A stretch of 64,000 nt of DNA from NCBI GenBank assembly GCA_044224315.1, contig JBGAKR010000003.1:372001-436000 (forward strand), in the 5' to 3' direction. This DNA is from JAGXTF01 sp044224315. Its GTDB lineage: Bacteria > Bacteroidota > Bacteroidia > NS11-12g > UBA955. Under the pieces are notes generated by a model. It was given only the letters and a program-made list of their open reading frames with translations. It had not been told where the DNA came from and ran no database searches. This document shows, piece after piece, positions 33,816-43,972 of this stretch (the first letter of the stretch is position 1; each line of letters starts with the position of its first letter). Position numbers and translations under genes: made by a program.

Positions 33816-34906
33816 TCGGGCTTCAGTATTTCGGTATTTTTATCCAGTCCTTCCAATATTTCAATTTTATCGATGCTCCGCATTCCGGTTTTTACTTTAA
33901 CGGGGCCGTTTTTGGTAATTACCGTACCATCATTTTTTAAATATTCAAGCGGAATAACCAATGCACCCGATTTTTTACTTACCACAATATTGGCCTCTGC
34001 CGACAATCCAGGATACAGTGAAGGCGGCATTTTTACAAATTCTGCCTCCACCAAAAATGTTTGGGTTTTAGGGTCCATATTGGGTACAATACGGCTCACC
34101 TGGGCCTCAAAAACCTGCCCCTGAAATGCATCCATGGTAATAAGTACCTTTTGCCCCAGCTTTACACGCGAAACATCTACTTCATCTACCTGCAACTCTA
34201 ATAAAAACTGACCCGAACGGCCAATCAATGCTACAGGTTGTTGCGGCACCACCAATTCGCCCGGCTCGTAGTTTAAATTATATACCCTTCCATTGATTTT
34301 GCTGGTAATGGCAAAATCGCTGCTGGTTTTGCTGGTAATGGCCACATTATTGGCTGCCTGTTCTCTTGCCAGATTCAATTGTATACTGGTTTGACGGTAT
34401 CGGGTTTGAGCGGCTTTCAGGGCGTTGCGTGAAGCTTCATAAGCCAATTGTCTGGCATCCAGCTGACTTTTGCTGCCAATGTTTTGTTCCCACAAAGACT
34501 TTTGTCTGAAATAATTGGCTGAATCGAGCTGAAATTGTTTACGTGTAGTAGCCACTTGTGCTGCAATTTCATCCAGATTGCCCAGATTCTTATTGGCCAA
34601 TTCCATTGCAAGCCGTGCATTTTCGGCATTTAAACCCGGGTTTGCATTGTCAATCTGCGCTATAATTTGCCCTGCGGTAACCGAATCCCCTTCTTTTACC
34701 AGATTGGACTGAAGTATGCCTGAAACCGGCGCAAAAACCATGTATTGTCCGGCTGATTTAATTGAGGCGCTTGCGTACACAGACTCCACAATGTCCTGGA
34801 CTTCGGGCTTAATGGTGTTTTTTTTGTTTCCGCATCCTATGCCAAATGACAATGATACTAGGCTTGTAATAGAAATAAGCCTGAAATTAGAGGGTAAGAT
34901 TCTCAT
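33812..34906 (-). CDS. Periplasmic adaptor (HlyD/MacA-like membrane fusion protein), lipoprotein
   Basis: 364 aa. Lipoprotein signal VSLSFGIGC. Lipoyl half-domains (FAPVSGILQSNLVKEGDSVTAGQIIAQID and INGRVYNLNYEPGELVVPQQPVALIG) flank a coiled-coil hairpin of about 110 residues, followed by a beta-barrel (VDVSRVKLGQKVLITMDAFQG) and membrane-proximal domain (VKVKTGMRSIDKIEILEGL). With the FtsX-like permease and ATPase it forms a MacAB-type tripartite exporter; no outer-membrane channel gene is adjacent. First gene of the operon; a near-match -7 box GAACTTTG lies 16 nt upstream. Confidence 0.92.
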   Translation of the reverse strand: MRILPSNFRLISITSLVSLSFGIGCGNKKNTIKPEVQDIVESVYASASIKSAGQYMVFAPVSGILQSNLVKEGDSVTAGQIIAQIDNANPGLNAENARLAMELANKNLGNLDEIAAQVATTRKQFQLDSANYFRQKSLWEQNIGSKSQLDARQLAYEASRNALKAAQTRYRQTSIQLNLAREQAANNVAITSKTSSDFAITSKINGRVYNLNYEPGELVVPQQPVALIGRSGQFLLELQVDEVDVSRVKLGQKVLITMDAFQGQVFEAQVSRIVPNMDPKTQTFLVEAEFVKMPPSLYPGLSAEANIVVSKKSGALVIPLEYLKNDGTVITKNGPVKVKTGMRSIDKIEILEGLDKNTEILKPE

Positions 34907-35010
34907 GCCTATGAGTTCATTGCAAAGTTCGTGTTATTTGGGCAATTATATTCGCTTTAAAAAAGATATTTACCTTTTTAGAAGAAATGGGTATTAAGTT
35001 TGAAAAAACA

Positions 35011-35565
35011 ATGAAGCACAAAATCCTGATTCCTATTTCCCTGTTTTTGTTGGTTGTAACTTCGGCCTTCAGCATCAAAGGGATCCAATCGAAAAATACT
35101 TTTACCATTAAAAATGGAAAAGTAGCCATTAACAAAAAAACCATTACCCCAAACTGGTTGCTATCCGATTGCAAATCGGCATTGGGCGAGCCGTCAAAAT
35201 CCAAGCAGGGATATAACAATACTCACACATACGATGACCTGGGGATTGTGCTGTTTGAATCGGCCAAAGACAAGGTTGGTACTGGAAAAATTAGTGAAAT
35301 TCAGTACTATTTTTCAAGCCCGCCTGAGCCTAATTCTGTTACGCCCAATGGATTTTTTACGGGTGTGGTAAAAGTAGATAAACTCACCGTTACAAGCGCC
35401 TTAACTGCTGCAGTAATGATGAAAAAACTGAGTAAATGGGAAAAAACCGATTCATACATGGAGCACAGCTATCGTATGGCCAATAGCGGATTGTATATCT
35501 ATTTCCAATTTAATAGTGATGAAACCAAACTAATTAAAATGAGTGTGGGTGTTTCCAAAAAATAA
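35011..35565 (+). CDS. Hypothetical secreted protein, 184 aa
   Basis: Signal peptide (ILIPISLFLLVVTSAFS). The body begins TFTIKNGKVAINKKTITPNWLLSDCKSALGEPSKSK and contains THTYDDLGIVLFE, a 'gives a short-form beta domain' pattern seen in DUF7738-like Bacteroidota proteins, but I cannot confirm the family. No catalytic residues stand out. ATG 35011 is preferred over 34987 for its signal peptide. A TATATTCG box lies at 34947-34954. The gene ends 15 nt before a bidirectional terminator. Confidence 0.65.
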   Translation: MKHKILIPISLFLLVVTSAFSIKGIQSKNTFTIKNGKVAINKKTITPNWLLSDCKSALGEPSKSKQGYNNTHTYDDLGIVLFESAKDKVGTGKISEIQYYFSSPPEPNSVTPNGFFTGVVKVDKLTVTSALTAAVMMKKLSKWEKTDSYMEHSYRMANSGLYIYFQFNSDETKLIKMSVGVSKK

Positions 35566-35580
35566 TTAAAAAATATATAT

Positions 35581-35608
35581 AAAAAAAGGCCATTAAAAGG
35601 CCTTTTTT
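35581..35608. terminator. Bidirectional terminator between convergent genes
   Basis: AAAAAAGGCC and GGCCTTTTTT pair perfectly around ATTAAAA; T-runs on both strands. Serves the 35565 gene and the helicase gene. Confidence 0.88.
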
Positions 35609-35620
35609 TATGTAATAAAT

Positions 35621-36910
35621 TTAAGCTCCGCTTCTGGTTCCGCGGTTGCCGCTATTGCGATTTCCGTAATAGGATTTTTTCTTTTTTTGCCACTCACCCT
35701 GCACTTTAGGTGTTTGGTGTGTGCGTGCTGAATTTGCTTTCTGTACAGGCCTTTTTGCCCCATCGGCGGCTTCTACAATTAATGCTGGAACTACACTCGA
35801 CTCCATTACAGGAATGCGCATATTAATTAATTTTTCAATGTCGCGTATGTATGCTTTTTCTTCGCTATCACAGAGAGAAATGGCTACACCACTGGCCCCT
35901 GCCCTGCCTGTGCGCCCTATGCGATGCACATAGGTTTCGGCAATATTGGGGATTTCGTAATTAATTACATGGGTAAGGTCATCTACATCAATGCCGCGGG
36001 CCGCAATGTCGGTTGCTACCAATACCCGGGTTATTCCATTTTTGAAATTATTGAGTGCATTCTGTCTGGCATTTTGCGATTTATTGCCATGTATGGCTTC
36101 TGCACGAATGCCTTTTTTATTCAGCGATCTGGTAACTTTATCTGCCCCGTGCTTGGTGCGGGTAAATACCAGGGCCGATTTTATTTCTTTATCAGCCAGC
36201 AGATGATCGAGCAATGCAGGCTTGTCTGACTTATTTACATAATACAGTTGCTGTTGGATTTTTTCAGCGGTAGATGATACCGGAGTTACTTCAACATGCA
36301 CAGGTTTATGCAAAATTGAATCTGATAATTTTACAATTTCAGCAGGCATGGTAGCTGAGAAAAACAGAGTTTGGCGCTGGGCTGGAACTGCTTTCAGTAC
36401 CTTTTTTACATCGTGTATAAAACCCATATCCAGCATACGGTCGGCCTCGTCTAATACCAGAATTTCAAGTCCATTAAGGTGAATGAAACCTTGTTGCATC
36501 AAATCCAGCAAACGGCCTGGGGTGGCAACGAGTATATCAATGCCGCTGCGCAGGGTTTTGGTTTGTGCATGTTGAGAAACACCTCCGAAAATTACGGTAT
36601 GTTTGAGTTTGAGATTGCGCCCGTAGGCTTTAAAACTTTCGTCGATCTGGATGGCCAGTTCGCGGGTTGGAGTAAGCACAAGTGCGCGAATGGCACCGTG
36701 AATTTTAGGTTTGTTCAGGTTTAATTGTTGCAAAACCGGAATGGCAAAGGCAGCCGTTTTTCCGGTACCAGTTTGGGCGCAACCTAATAGGTCTTTGCCT
36801 TCGAGAATAGCCGGGATGGCCTGAGATTGAATGGGTGTTGGATCGGTATAACCCTCATGCTGCAACGCACTTAAAATTGGGTCAATTAACCGTAGTGATT
36901 GAAATGTCAT
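35621..36910 (-). CDS. DEAD-box RNA helicase, RhlE-like
   Basis: 429 aa. Motifs in order: Q-motif region TFQSLRLIDPILSALQHEGYTDPTPIQSQAI, I AQTGTGKT, Ia PTRELAIQ, GG, Ib TPGRL, II VLDEADRMLDMGF, III FSATMP, then IV ALVFTRTKHGAD, V ATDIAARGIDVDDLTHVINYE and VI HRIGRTGRAG. Tail is Lys/Arg/Gly-rich (KKKKSYYGNRNSGNRGTRSGA), as in RhlE for RNA binding. The ATG at 36910 opens the Q-motif; the in-frame upstream extension to 36985 passes the TATCTTTG box and is rejected. Leader is about 65 nt. Confidence 0.95.
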   Translation of the reverse strand: MTFQSLRLIDPILSALQHEGYTDPTPIQSQAIPAILEGKDLLGCAQTGTGKTAAFAIPVLQQLNLNKPKIHGAIRALVLTPTRELAIQIDESFKAYGRNLKLKHTVIFGGVSQHAQTKTLRSGIDILVATPGRLLDLMQQGFIHLNGLEILVLDEADRMLDMGFIHDVKKVLKAVPAQRQTLFFSATMPAEIVKLSDSILHKPVHVEVTPVSSTAEKIQQQLYYVNKSDKPALLDHLLADKEIKSALVFTRTKHGADKVTRSLNKKGIRAEAIHGNKSQNARQNALNNFKNGITRVLVATDIAARGIDVDDLTHVINYEIPNIAETYVHRIGRTGRAGASGVAISLCDSEEKAYIRDIEKLINMRIPVMESSVVPALIVEAADGAKRPVQKANSARTHQTPKVQGEWQKKKKSYYGNRNSGNRGTRSGA

Positions 36911-36982
36911 TTGGTAATTTTGTAGGGCAAAGGGCAATGAATATAGAAATATAGAAAGCGTAAACCCTGTTGTATGATACTG

Positions 36983-36990
36983 CAAAGATA
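36983..36990 (-). promoter_or_regulatory. -7 box TATCTTTG for the RhlE-like gene
   Basis: Exact match on the minus strand, 72 nt before the ATG, so this is a long-leader gene, unlike the leaderless group. Confidence 0.55.
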
Positions 36991-37030
36991 CGACTTATCC
37001 AGCCCTTTGGTGATATTATTAATTTTTACC

Positions 37031-37111
37031 TGCCTGTTGAAGCCCACTTATGAACCTAAAATTGCCATTACACAATTTTACATAAGCAGCCATAGGCCCA
37101 AGAAGCAGGCA
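37031..37111. other. Nested inverted repeats between hpd and the helicase gene
   Basis: Three nested arm pairs: TGCCTG (37031) with CAGGCA (37106), CTTATG (37047) with CATAAG (37081), and AAAATTG (37058) with CAATTTT (37073). It lies just after the hpd stop and upstream of the helicase promoter. No U-run follows on the minus strand. Confidence 0.45.
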
Positions 37112-37138
37112 CTTGTAAAGTTTATTTAGAAACGAAAA

Positions 37139-38263
37139 TTAAAGATTTCCGCGTAATTCCTGCTCGCGTTCTATACTTTCAAAAAGGGCTTTGAAATTGC
37201 CTTTTCCAAAGCTGCGGGCACCTTTGCGTTGGATAATTTCGTAGAACAGAGTGGGGCGATCTTCCACCGGTTTGGTAAAAATCTGCAGCAAATAGCCTTC
37301 TTCATCGCGGTCTACCAGAATATTCAGGCGCTTCAGGTCTTCGATGTTTTCATCTACCTGGCCAATGCGTTCGATTGCATCTTCGTAATACACTTCGGGT
37401 ACATAAAGAAAATCTACCCCGCGGCGGCGCAATTCACTCACTGTAGCAATAATATCGTTGGTTTCGAGTGCTACATGCTGGCAACCCGGGCCATGGTAAA
37501 ACTCTATATACTCTTCAATCTGGGATTTTTTGCGGCCGTTGGCAGGTTCGTTTATCGGGAATTTCACATACCCATTGCCATTGCTCACCACCTTACTCAT
37601 CAACGCGCTGTATTCGGTGCTTATGTCTTTATCGTCGAAGGTTAGCAGCAGTTTAAAGCCCATTACATCCTCATAAAATCTTACCCACTTGTCCATTTCA
37701 CCCAGTTCAACATTGCCCACACAGTGATCTACGTGTTTAATCCCAACGGGTTCAACTTCCATGGCATTCTCTACAGCTTTAAAACCGGGCAAAAACGGAC
37801 CGTTGTAACTGTGACGCTCTACAAAACGGTGCACCGTATCACCATAGGTATGGATGGCAGATATGATCACCCAGCCATGTTCATCCTCCATACGGGTAGG
37901 TGGGGTATGCGGTTTGGCGCCGCGTTTTACGGTTTCTTCAAAACTTTTGGTTGCATCATCCACCCACAGACTCAGGAATTTTACCCCATCGCCATGCATG
38001 TTGTTATGGCTGCTGATTTCGGTATTGGGGTGCATGCTGGCTGTAAGTACCAAACGCACCTTGCCCTGTTGCAATACATAGCTGGCACGGTCGCGAACCC
38101 CTGTTTCAGGACCTGCATAAGCCACCAGTTTGTAGCCCCAGGCTTTTTGGTAATAGTAGGCACTTTGTTTGGCATTGCCTACATAAAATTCAATATGATC
38201 GGTGCCGTTTAAAGGCAAAAAATCAACCGCTGTGGCGGTTTTTTCAAGCTCCAGTGTTTCCAT
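37139..38263 (-). CDS. hpd: 4-Hydroxyphenylpyruvate dioxygenase
   Basis: Converts 4-hydroxyphenylpyruvate to homogentisate in tyrosine catabolism; Fe(II) enzyme of 374 aa. Two vicinal-oxygen-chelate halves. The iron ligands are in IKHVDHCVGNVE, CQHVALETNDI and the C-terminal FYEIIQRKGARSFGKGNFKALFESIE, the family signature. The start is ATG at 38263; an upstream in-frame TTG at 38278 adds five residues. The next gene of the pathway is not in the window. Confidence 0.95.
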   Translation of the reverse strand: METLELEKTATAVDFLPLNGTDHIEFYVGNAKQSAYYYQKAWGYKLVAYAGPETGVRDRASYVLQQGKVRLVLTASMHPNTEISSHNNMHGDGVKFLSLWVDDATKSFEETVKRGAKPHTPPTRMEDEHGWVIISAIHTYGDTVHRFVERHSYNGPFLPGFKAVENAMEVEPVGIKHVDHCVGNVELGEMDKWVRFYEDVMGFKLLLTFDDKDISTEYSALMSKVVSNGNGYVKFPINEPANGRKKSQIEEYIEFYHGPGCQHVALETNDIIATVSELRRRGVDFLYVPEVYYEDAIERIGQVDENIEDLKRLNILVDRDEEGYLLQIFTKPVEDRPTLFYEIIQRKGARSFGKGNFKALFESIEREQELRGNL

Positions 38264-38677
38264 TGTAAGAGAATTCAAAATAAGTGAAAAATGGCCTTGT
38301 AAGCAAATATTTTCTCAAAAACACAACCACCTATTCCGGGGCCAATCGCCCGGTGAAATTCCAAAATCCTCGCTGCTCAAAGCCCTTTTCAATGGAACGG
38401 TTTCGGGAAATTATTTGTTCAAACAACAAAACAAAGCCACAGTATCAGATTTTCGCAAATAATAGTGAATATTATTTAGGGTTAATTGACACTTAGATTT
38501 AACCTCAGATTGTATAAAAAAGAGCAATTTATTTCATCCATTGCCGGCTATAAACACAAGGCCCAATAAGTATTTGACGCCTTTTATTACCCAATAACAC
38601 CCTTTCATATATTACGATGAAAAGTACTGCAATTTTACTTTTTTTCAGTTATATATTTGTACCACTCTACCTGTAAT
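38264..38677. other. Gene-free region between divergent hpd and the PKD-repeat gene
   Basis: Mostly AT-rich with no repeats of the heptad type. It holds the -7 box at 38652-38659. A 19-codon frame at 38617 (MKSTAILLFF...) is out of frame with the big gene and is not called. Confidence 0.4.
38652..38659 (+). promoter_or_regulatory. -7 box TATATTTG for the PKD-repeat gene
   Basis: Exact match, 18 nt before the TTG at 38678. It makes the earlier in-frame TTG at 38657, which lies inside the box, an impossible start. Confidence 0.55.
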
Positions 38678-41600
38678 TTGCTGAGGGATTTATCGCTTTT
38701 TAGACTGATTATTTTGTGGCTGTTTTTTAACGGCTCTTCAGCGTATTTCGCTTGCAGCCAGCCCGTAGCTTCTTTTACTGCTACACCGGTTAAAGGTTGC
38801 AATCCGCTTAAGGTTGATTTTACCAACACAAGTACCGGAGCCGTAAGTTATTTATGGAAATTTGGCAATGGAAATTTCAGTACCAATACAAGCCCATCAG
38901 CCATTTACAATAATGCCGGTAAATACAGTGTAACCCTTATTGCTACCGATGCTGGTGGCCTAACAGATACAGCCTATTTTGCCGATTTAATTACCGCATT
39001 TAAGCCTCCAATTGCCGATTTTACGGCCAGCCCCAAAGAAATTTGCGCCGGCGATACGGTTGCATTTCAAGATCTTTCCACTCCGGGTGATGGGACAATA
39101 TCCACTTGGAGCTGGGATATGGGGGATGGTGGCACCGTTACCGGCAAAAATCCCAAATATGTATACTCCCTCGATGGAACTTTCAATGTAACCTTTGCTA
39201 TTACTGATGTGAACGGATGCAGCCATTTTGCGAAGTATGTTAAATTTATTAAAGTAAATCCCCTGCCCACCCTGGCAATCAATAACTCAGCCATTCAAAA
39301 ATGCAGTGTACCCGTATCCATCAATTTCAGCAGCACAGCCTCCGGAGCTGCAACTTTGGTGTATAATTGGGATTTCGGCGATGGTAAAACTGCCTCTGGA
39401 GCCAGTCCCAGCCACACATTCGATAGCTCAGGAAAATTTACCATTACCCTTAAAGTTACCGATGGTAAAGGATGTGTGAACAAAGTATCCAAAGGCAATC
39501 TGATTACCATTCTTCCACCTGTTGCCGATTTTGATGCATCACAAAAAAGTTTGTGCCCCCACGATCAGGTGCAGTTTTTAAACCGCAGTACACCTTCCGA
39601 TGGCACTGGCACCTACAGTTGGTCGTTTAGCAACGGGCAAAGCAGCGCTGCTTCCGATCCTGTGGTGTATTTTCACAATCCCGGAAATTATAATGCCACC
39701 CTCAAATACACCTGGGACGGTTGCACATCTACCAAAACCATTACCAATTTTATTACCGTGCGCGATACACCCACCGGAACCATTACACCCAGAGACACAA
39801 CCCTTTGCCGGCGCAATACAAGCGGTTTAAATTATACCGTAAATGGTAGCAACATTGAATATATTATCTGGAATTCAGGCCGCACGGGTCCGGTAAATGT
39901 AAATATTAAAAGTCCGTTTATTCATCCGCTGGATGTGAATGGGAAATACACCATCAGGGCTACAGCCTATTCGATATACGGATGTAAAACCAGGCTCGAC
40001 AGCACTTTTCTCACCGTTAGGGGCCCCACGGCCGATGTGAAAGTCGATACTTTTAAAGGCTGCATTCTCTACAAGGTGCATGCAAAATGGGTAGGAAAAA
40101 GTGATGCCCCGGTGCAATCCTTTGCCTGGTCGGGCGGTGGTTTAAGTGGCAGTGACAGTTTTATTGATTTTACAAATACAGTTTTTGGCCGGCGTTATAT
40201 TTTATTAAAAGTTACCGATATTAATGGTTGCAGCGATGCTTACAATGCAGTGCTGGATGCAGGTTTGAAAGTGGATTTAGCGTTAACAGCCCCCGAGAAA
40301 ATATGCCGGAATCAGAAATTTTATTTACACCGAAAATCAAATATAAATCACCCCGATTCGGTAAAGTTTTTTTATTACTGGGATAATTTAGACAGTTTGG
40401 TTTTTCCGCCACCCGACTCACTTGTACGACGATTGACAGACACGCCTGGCACGGTTTTAAAATATGGATTAATTGCAAATTCGTATGGTTGTGTTACTAA
40501 ATTGGCCGATAGTTTAAGACCCCTGGTTAGGGTAATGGGACCTCAGATACAGGCCATGGTTAAATCGGATTGTGGCAAGGATACAGTTTTTGGAATCAAT
40601 CAAAGTAAAGAATACACCAAAAGCTGGTGGCGTTATAAAACCTCCGTTGGAAGCACCCAGTATGCCTATACTAAAAATTTATCTCGGGTAATTGAAGAAA
40701 CCAAAGACCTGTGGTTGTTTGCCGAAAATGATACAAATAAATGTTATGATAGTTTGCCCTTTAACACTACCATAGATGACCAGCGGGCTTTTTTTAATTA
40801 TGTTTACAACTGTGATTCGCAAAAAATACAAACAATAAATACGTATATCGGGTTGCAGGATTCTCAATTTTACTGGGAGCTTACCTATGTACCAACCGGT
40901 GCCAAAACATATTTCCAGGGCAGAAATCTGAATATAAAATTGCCTAACACCGGTGAATATTCGCTTTTGCTTTCACCATATAATCCGAAATTTACCTGCA
41001 CACGGCCTTATCGCAAACGCATTGTTGCTTTTAAAAAACCCAGTGCTAAAGCCAGTGCCACTTTGGTAGACAATACTTGTTATCCGGTAACTTTCTTGCT
41101 CAGGGATCCTACCTGGAATACCTGGTTCAAGGGAGAATGGCAAATTGGACGGTTTTTAACCGTCAAAGATTCACAAGCAAGCCTTTCCGTGGGTTATATC
41201 GACAATCAAAGCAATATCAACACCATTCTAATCCGTTACGATTCTAATTTATGTGTGTATAAGGATACCTTTCCATTTATCATTGGCGGTGTTAAATGCG
41301 TAATCGACAATAAACAAATAACAGATCCCTGCTCCATTTCCAAAATTTTTACTGAAGCTAAACTTAGCAACGGAACCAATGGCGCTACCTACACTTATAA
41401 TTGGGATTGGGGATTTAAAAAAACCTATCAATCCAAGGACACGGTCATAGAAGGCGGTATTAAATCTGTATCAGTAACCCTGCTGGTGCAGGATAACAAA
41501 GGATGTGCAAGCAAGGATGTACGCACATTTCAAATAAAAACAGGCAGACCAACAGCACGCTTTAAAGTATCGGACACTATTGGAACCTGCCCGCCTTTGA

Positions 41601-43966
41601 ATGTTCAATTTACCGATTCCAGTAAGCCTGGCAATAGCCCCTTAATAAAATGGTTTTGGGATTTTGGGGATAGCAGTTACTCCGGTAAAACCAATCCGGG
41701 TAAAATATTTATTTACCCCGGACAGTTTAGTGTAAAGCTCGTAGTAACCAATGCGGAAGGATGCAAGGATACCGCCATCTTGCCCAACTTTATAAAAATC
41801 AACGGTCCATTGGGCAATTATAAAGCCGATATAAATGATGGATGCACACCGTTAAAGGTAAAATTACTTACCACTACAGCGGGTAAGATTTCCAAAATGG
41901 AATTTGATATGGGCGATGGTTCTGTGCTCAATGCAAAAGACAGTTTTTATACCTACACCCGTTCCGGAACCTACATACCGCGCTTAATTCTGATAGACAG
42001 TTTTGGCTGTAAGTATTCCCCACCGCCCGATGATACTATCGCAGTGCATCCCTTACCAATTGCAGATTTCAGCAATTTTAAGGCCTGTGGCAATCAGGTA
42101 TATCCGGTTTCCAATCAATCCTATTACAGCGGCGACCCCAAAGGCAAGGTGCGCTGGCAGTTAAATGGAAATGCTGCACAATTTGGTGATACTGTAAAAC
42201 TGCATTTTGCTCCGGGCCGCAACCATACTTTAAATCTTTATACCACCACCATTTTTGGCTGTGCCGATAGCCTTCAAAAACCTTTTGTGGCTTATAATAT
42301 CTCACCGGCCATTGCGCCCGGAAAACCCAAGTATTGTTTGGGCGAAAAAATTAAAATCGTTGATAAATCAACCGCCGATACGCAAATTGTAAAAACCAAT
42401 ATCTGGATTGATGGTTTTGCTTTGGATCCGGTAAAAATGACCGTACCCGGTGCCAGTAGAGGCATATTACCAGCGTTTATGATAGTTACAGATGCATTGG
42501 GTTGTAGCGATACTTTTACCGATTCTTTGTTTATAAAGGTAGGTGATACCTTGCCCCCTCCGCCCCTGTTTATATACCGGAGCACCGTGAATGACAATTT
42601 CACCACAGAAACCCGTTTTAACAGCTCGGTTGAGCCCGATTTTGACCATTATAATCTTTACAGTTTTATTGGAGGAAGTTGGAAAAAAATGAATAGCAGC
42701 AGCAATCGTGCGGATACTAATCTGATTGCCACTCCCTTGAATACCCTCAACCAATCATGGTGCCATAGTGTGGCGCAGGTAAACTATTGTTATCGAGCCT
42801 CAGATAGTGCAGTGGTAATTCCTCATTGTACCATCGAAACCAAGGCATTGGGCGATACCAACAAGGCCCTTGTAAGTTGGACCCCTTATAATGGCTGGAA
42901 GAGTGTGGCCCGCTATCGCATTTGGCGTAAGAAAAAAACGGAGGATACCTTTAGTCTTATCGACTCTGTGGCCGGCAACCAGCTAAATTATGTAGATACC
43001 TCGGTTTATTGCCACATTGAGTACGATTATAAAATTGAGGGTATCGAACAAAACGGCTTCCGCCAAATCAGTTTTTCAGATACGGCACGTGCCAAACCCA
43101 TACATTTTCAAAAAGTAGCCCCACCAGAAGTATGGCGGGTAACGGTAGACACCAACTTTTATACCCATACAGAGTGGGTTGCGAAAAAACCACCCAAATA
43201 TCCCATCATGAAATTCAGGGTATGGAAAAACGATCAATCCGGTTGGGCGTTATTGGCAGATAGCCTGCCTTTTAGTCGGCGATATTTCAATGATTCAAAC
43301 ACCCGGGTAAGCGAGCAGTACTATTCCTATGCAATCGATGCTACAGATGTGTGCAATACTACCAGTGCCAAAGGCCAATTGGGACGAAGTATTTTGCTAA
43401 AAATAGCCCCGGTAACCACTGAAATTAATCCGCGACTGAACTGGACGCCCTATATCATCTGGAATGAAGGGGTAAAAGAGTATGTGGTAGAACGCAGTAT
43501 CAATAAAAGTGCCTTTTTAGAAATCGGACGGGTAAATGGAATAGACACTACCTACCTCGATGAAACCTTACCCAGGTATTGCGCTAAAGATTTCACTTAC
43601 CGGGTAAAAGCCATTCGCAACCAGCCACTGAGCTACCCCGACAGCAGTTTTAACTGCATTTCAGTATCAAACTATGCCTCTTTTGCGCCTGAAATACGGT
43701 TTTTCATACCCAATGCCTTTACCCCTAACCACAACAATCTGAATGAAAATTTCCACCCGGATGGTATGTTTTTTTACAAGTATACCATGCAAATATTTAA
43801 CAGATATGGGCAAATGGTATACGAAGGCAATGCTTGCATGAATGAGTGGGATGGCAATTTCAACTCAAAACCCTCACCTGATGGTGTTTACGCCTATCTA
43901 ATTAAAGTTTGGGACCTGAAAGGGCAAGTTTATAAATTTAATGGTACCATTCATTTAATGAGATAA
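38678..43966 (+). CDS. Giant PKD-repeat surface protein with T9SS type B sorting domain
   Basis: About 1762 aa. The TTG start gives a signal peptide (LSLFRLIILWLFFNGSSAYFA). At least six PKD-type domains are readable, with YxWDFGDG-like cores: SYLWKFGNG, WSWDMGDGG, YNWDFGDGKTASG, YSWSFSNG, FWDFGDSSYSG, EFDMGDG; more diverged ones lie between. A fibronectin-like part follows near the end. The last ~85 residues (FFIPNAFTPNHNNLNENFHPDG...IFNRYGQMVYEG...WDGNFN...PDGVYAYLIKVWD) match the gliding-motility CHU_C/T9SS type B domain. Probably a secreted or surface-attached adhesin or matrix protein. Confidence 0.93.
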   Translation: MLRDLSLFRLIILWLFFNGSSAYFACSQPVASFTATPVKGCNPLKVDFTNTSTGAVSYLWKFGNGNFSTNTSPSAIYNNAGKYSVTLIATDAGGLTDTAYFADLITAFKPPIADFTASPKEICAGDTVAFQDLSTPGDGTISTWSWDMGDGGTVTGKNPKYVYSLDGTFNVTFAITDVNGCSHFAKYVKFIKVNPLPTLAINNSAIQKCSVPVSINFSSTASGAATLVYNWDFGDGKTASGASPSHTFDSSGKFTITLKVTDGKGCVNKVSKGNLITILPPVADFDASQKSLCPHDQVQFLNRSTPSDGTGTYSWSFSNGQSSAASDPVVYFHNPGNYNATLKYTWDGCTSTKTITNFITVRDTPTGTITPRDTTLCRRNTSGLNYTVNGSNIEYIIWNSGRTGPVNVNIKSPFIHPLDVNGKYTIRATAYSIYGCKTRLDSTFLTVRGPTADVKVDTFKGCILYKVHAKWVGKSDAPVQSFAWSGGGLSGSDSFIDFTNTVFGRRYILLKVTDINGCSDAYNAVLDAGLKVDLALTAPEKICRNQKFYLHRKSNINHPDSVKFFYYWDNLDSLVFPPPDSLVRRLTDTPGTVLKYGLIANSYGCVTKLADSLRPLVRVMGPQIQAMVKSDCGKDTVFGINQSKEYTKSWWRYKTSVGSTQYAYTKNLSRVIEETKDLWLFAENDTNKCYDSLPFNTTIDDQRAFFNYVYNCDSQKIQTINTYIGLQDSQFYWELTYVPTGAKTYFQGRNLNIKLPNTGEYSLLLSPYNPKFTCTRPYRKRIVAFKKPSAKASATLVDNTCYPVTFLLRDPTWNTWFKGEWQIGRFLTVKDSQASLSVGYIDNQSNINTILIRYDSNLCVYKDTFPFIIGGVKCVIDNKQITDPCSISKIFTEAKLSNGTNGATYTYNWDWGFKKTYQSKDTVIEGGIKSVSVTLLVQDNKGCASKDVRTFQIKTGRPTARFKVSDTIGTCPPLNVQFTDSSKPGNSPLIKWFWDFGDSSYSGKTNPGKIFIYPGQFSVKLVVTNAEGCKDTAILPNFIKINGPLGNYKADINDGCTPLKVKLLTTTAGKISKMEFDMGDGSVLNAKDSFYTYTRSGTYIPRLILIDSFGCKYSPPPDDTIAVHPLPIADFSNFKACGNQVYPVSNQSYYSGDPKGKVRWQLNGNAAQFGDTVKLHFAPGRNHTLNLYTTTIFGCADSLQKPFVAYNISPAIAPGKPKYCLGEKIKIVDKSTADTQIVKTNIWIDGFALDPVKMTVPGASRGILPAFMIVTDALGCSDTFTDSLFIKVGDTLPPPPLFIYRSTVNDNFTTETRFNSSVEPDFDHYNLYSFIGGSWKKMNSSSNRADTNLIATPLNTLNQSWCHSVAQVNYCYRASDSAVVIPHCTIETKALGDTNKALVSWTPYNGWKSVARYRIWRKKKTEDTFSLIDSVAGNQLNYVDTSVYCHIEYDYKIEGIEQNGFRQISFSDTARAKPIHFQKVAPPEVWRVTVDTNFYTHTEWVAKKPPKYPIMKFRVWKNDQSGWALLADSLPFSRRYFNDSNTRVSEQYYSYAIDATDVCNTTSAKGQLGRSILLKIAPVTTEINPRLNWTPYIIWNEGVKEYVVERSINKSAFLEIGRVNGIDTTYLDETLPRYCAKDFTYRVKAIRNQPLSYPDSSFNCISVSNYASFAPEIRFFIPNAFTPNHNNLNENFHPDGMFFYKYTMQIFNRYGQMVYEGNACMNEWDGNFNSKPSPDGVYAYLIKVWDLKGQVYKFNGTIHLMR

Positions 43967-43972
43967 ATTTAT

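Noticed and set aside
38617..38676. 19-codon frame starting MKSTAILLFF
   Set aside because: Out of frame with the PKD-repeat protein and overlapped by the -7 box; no sign that it is translated.
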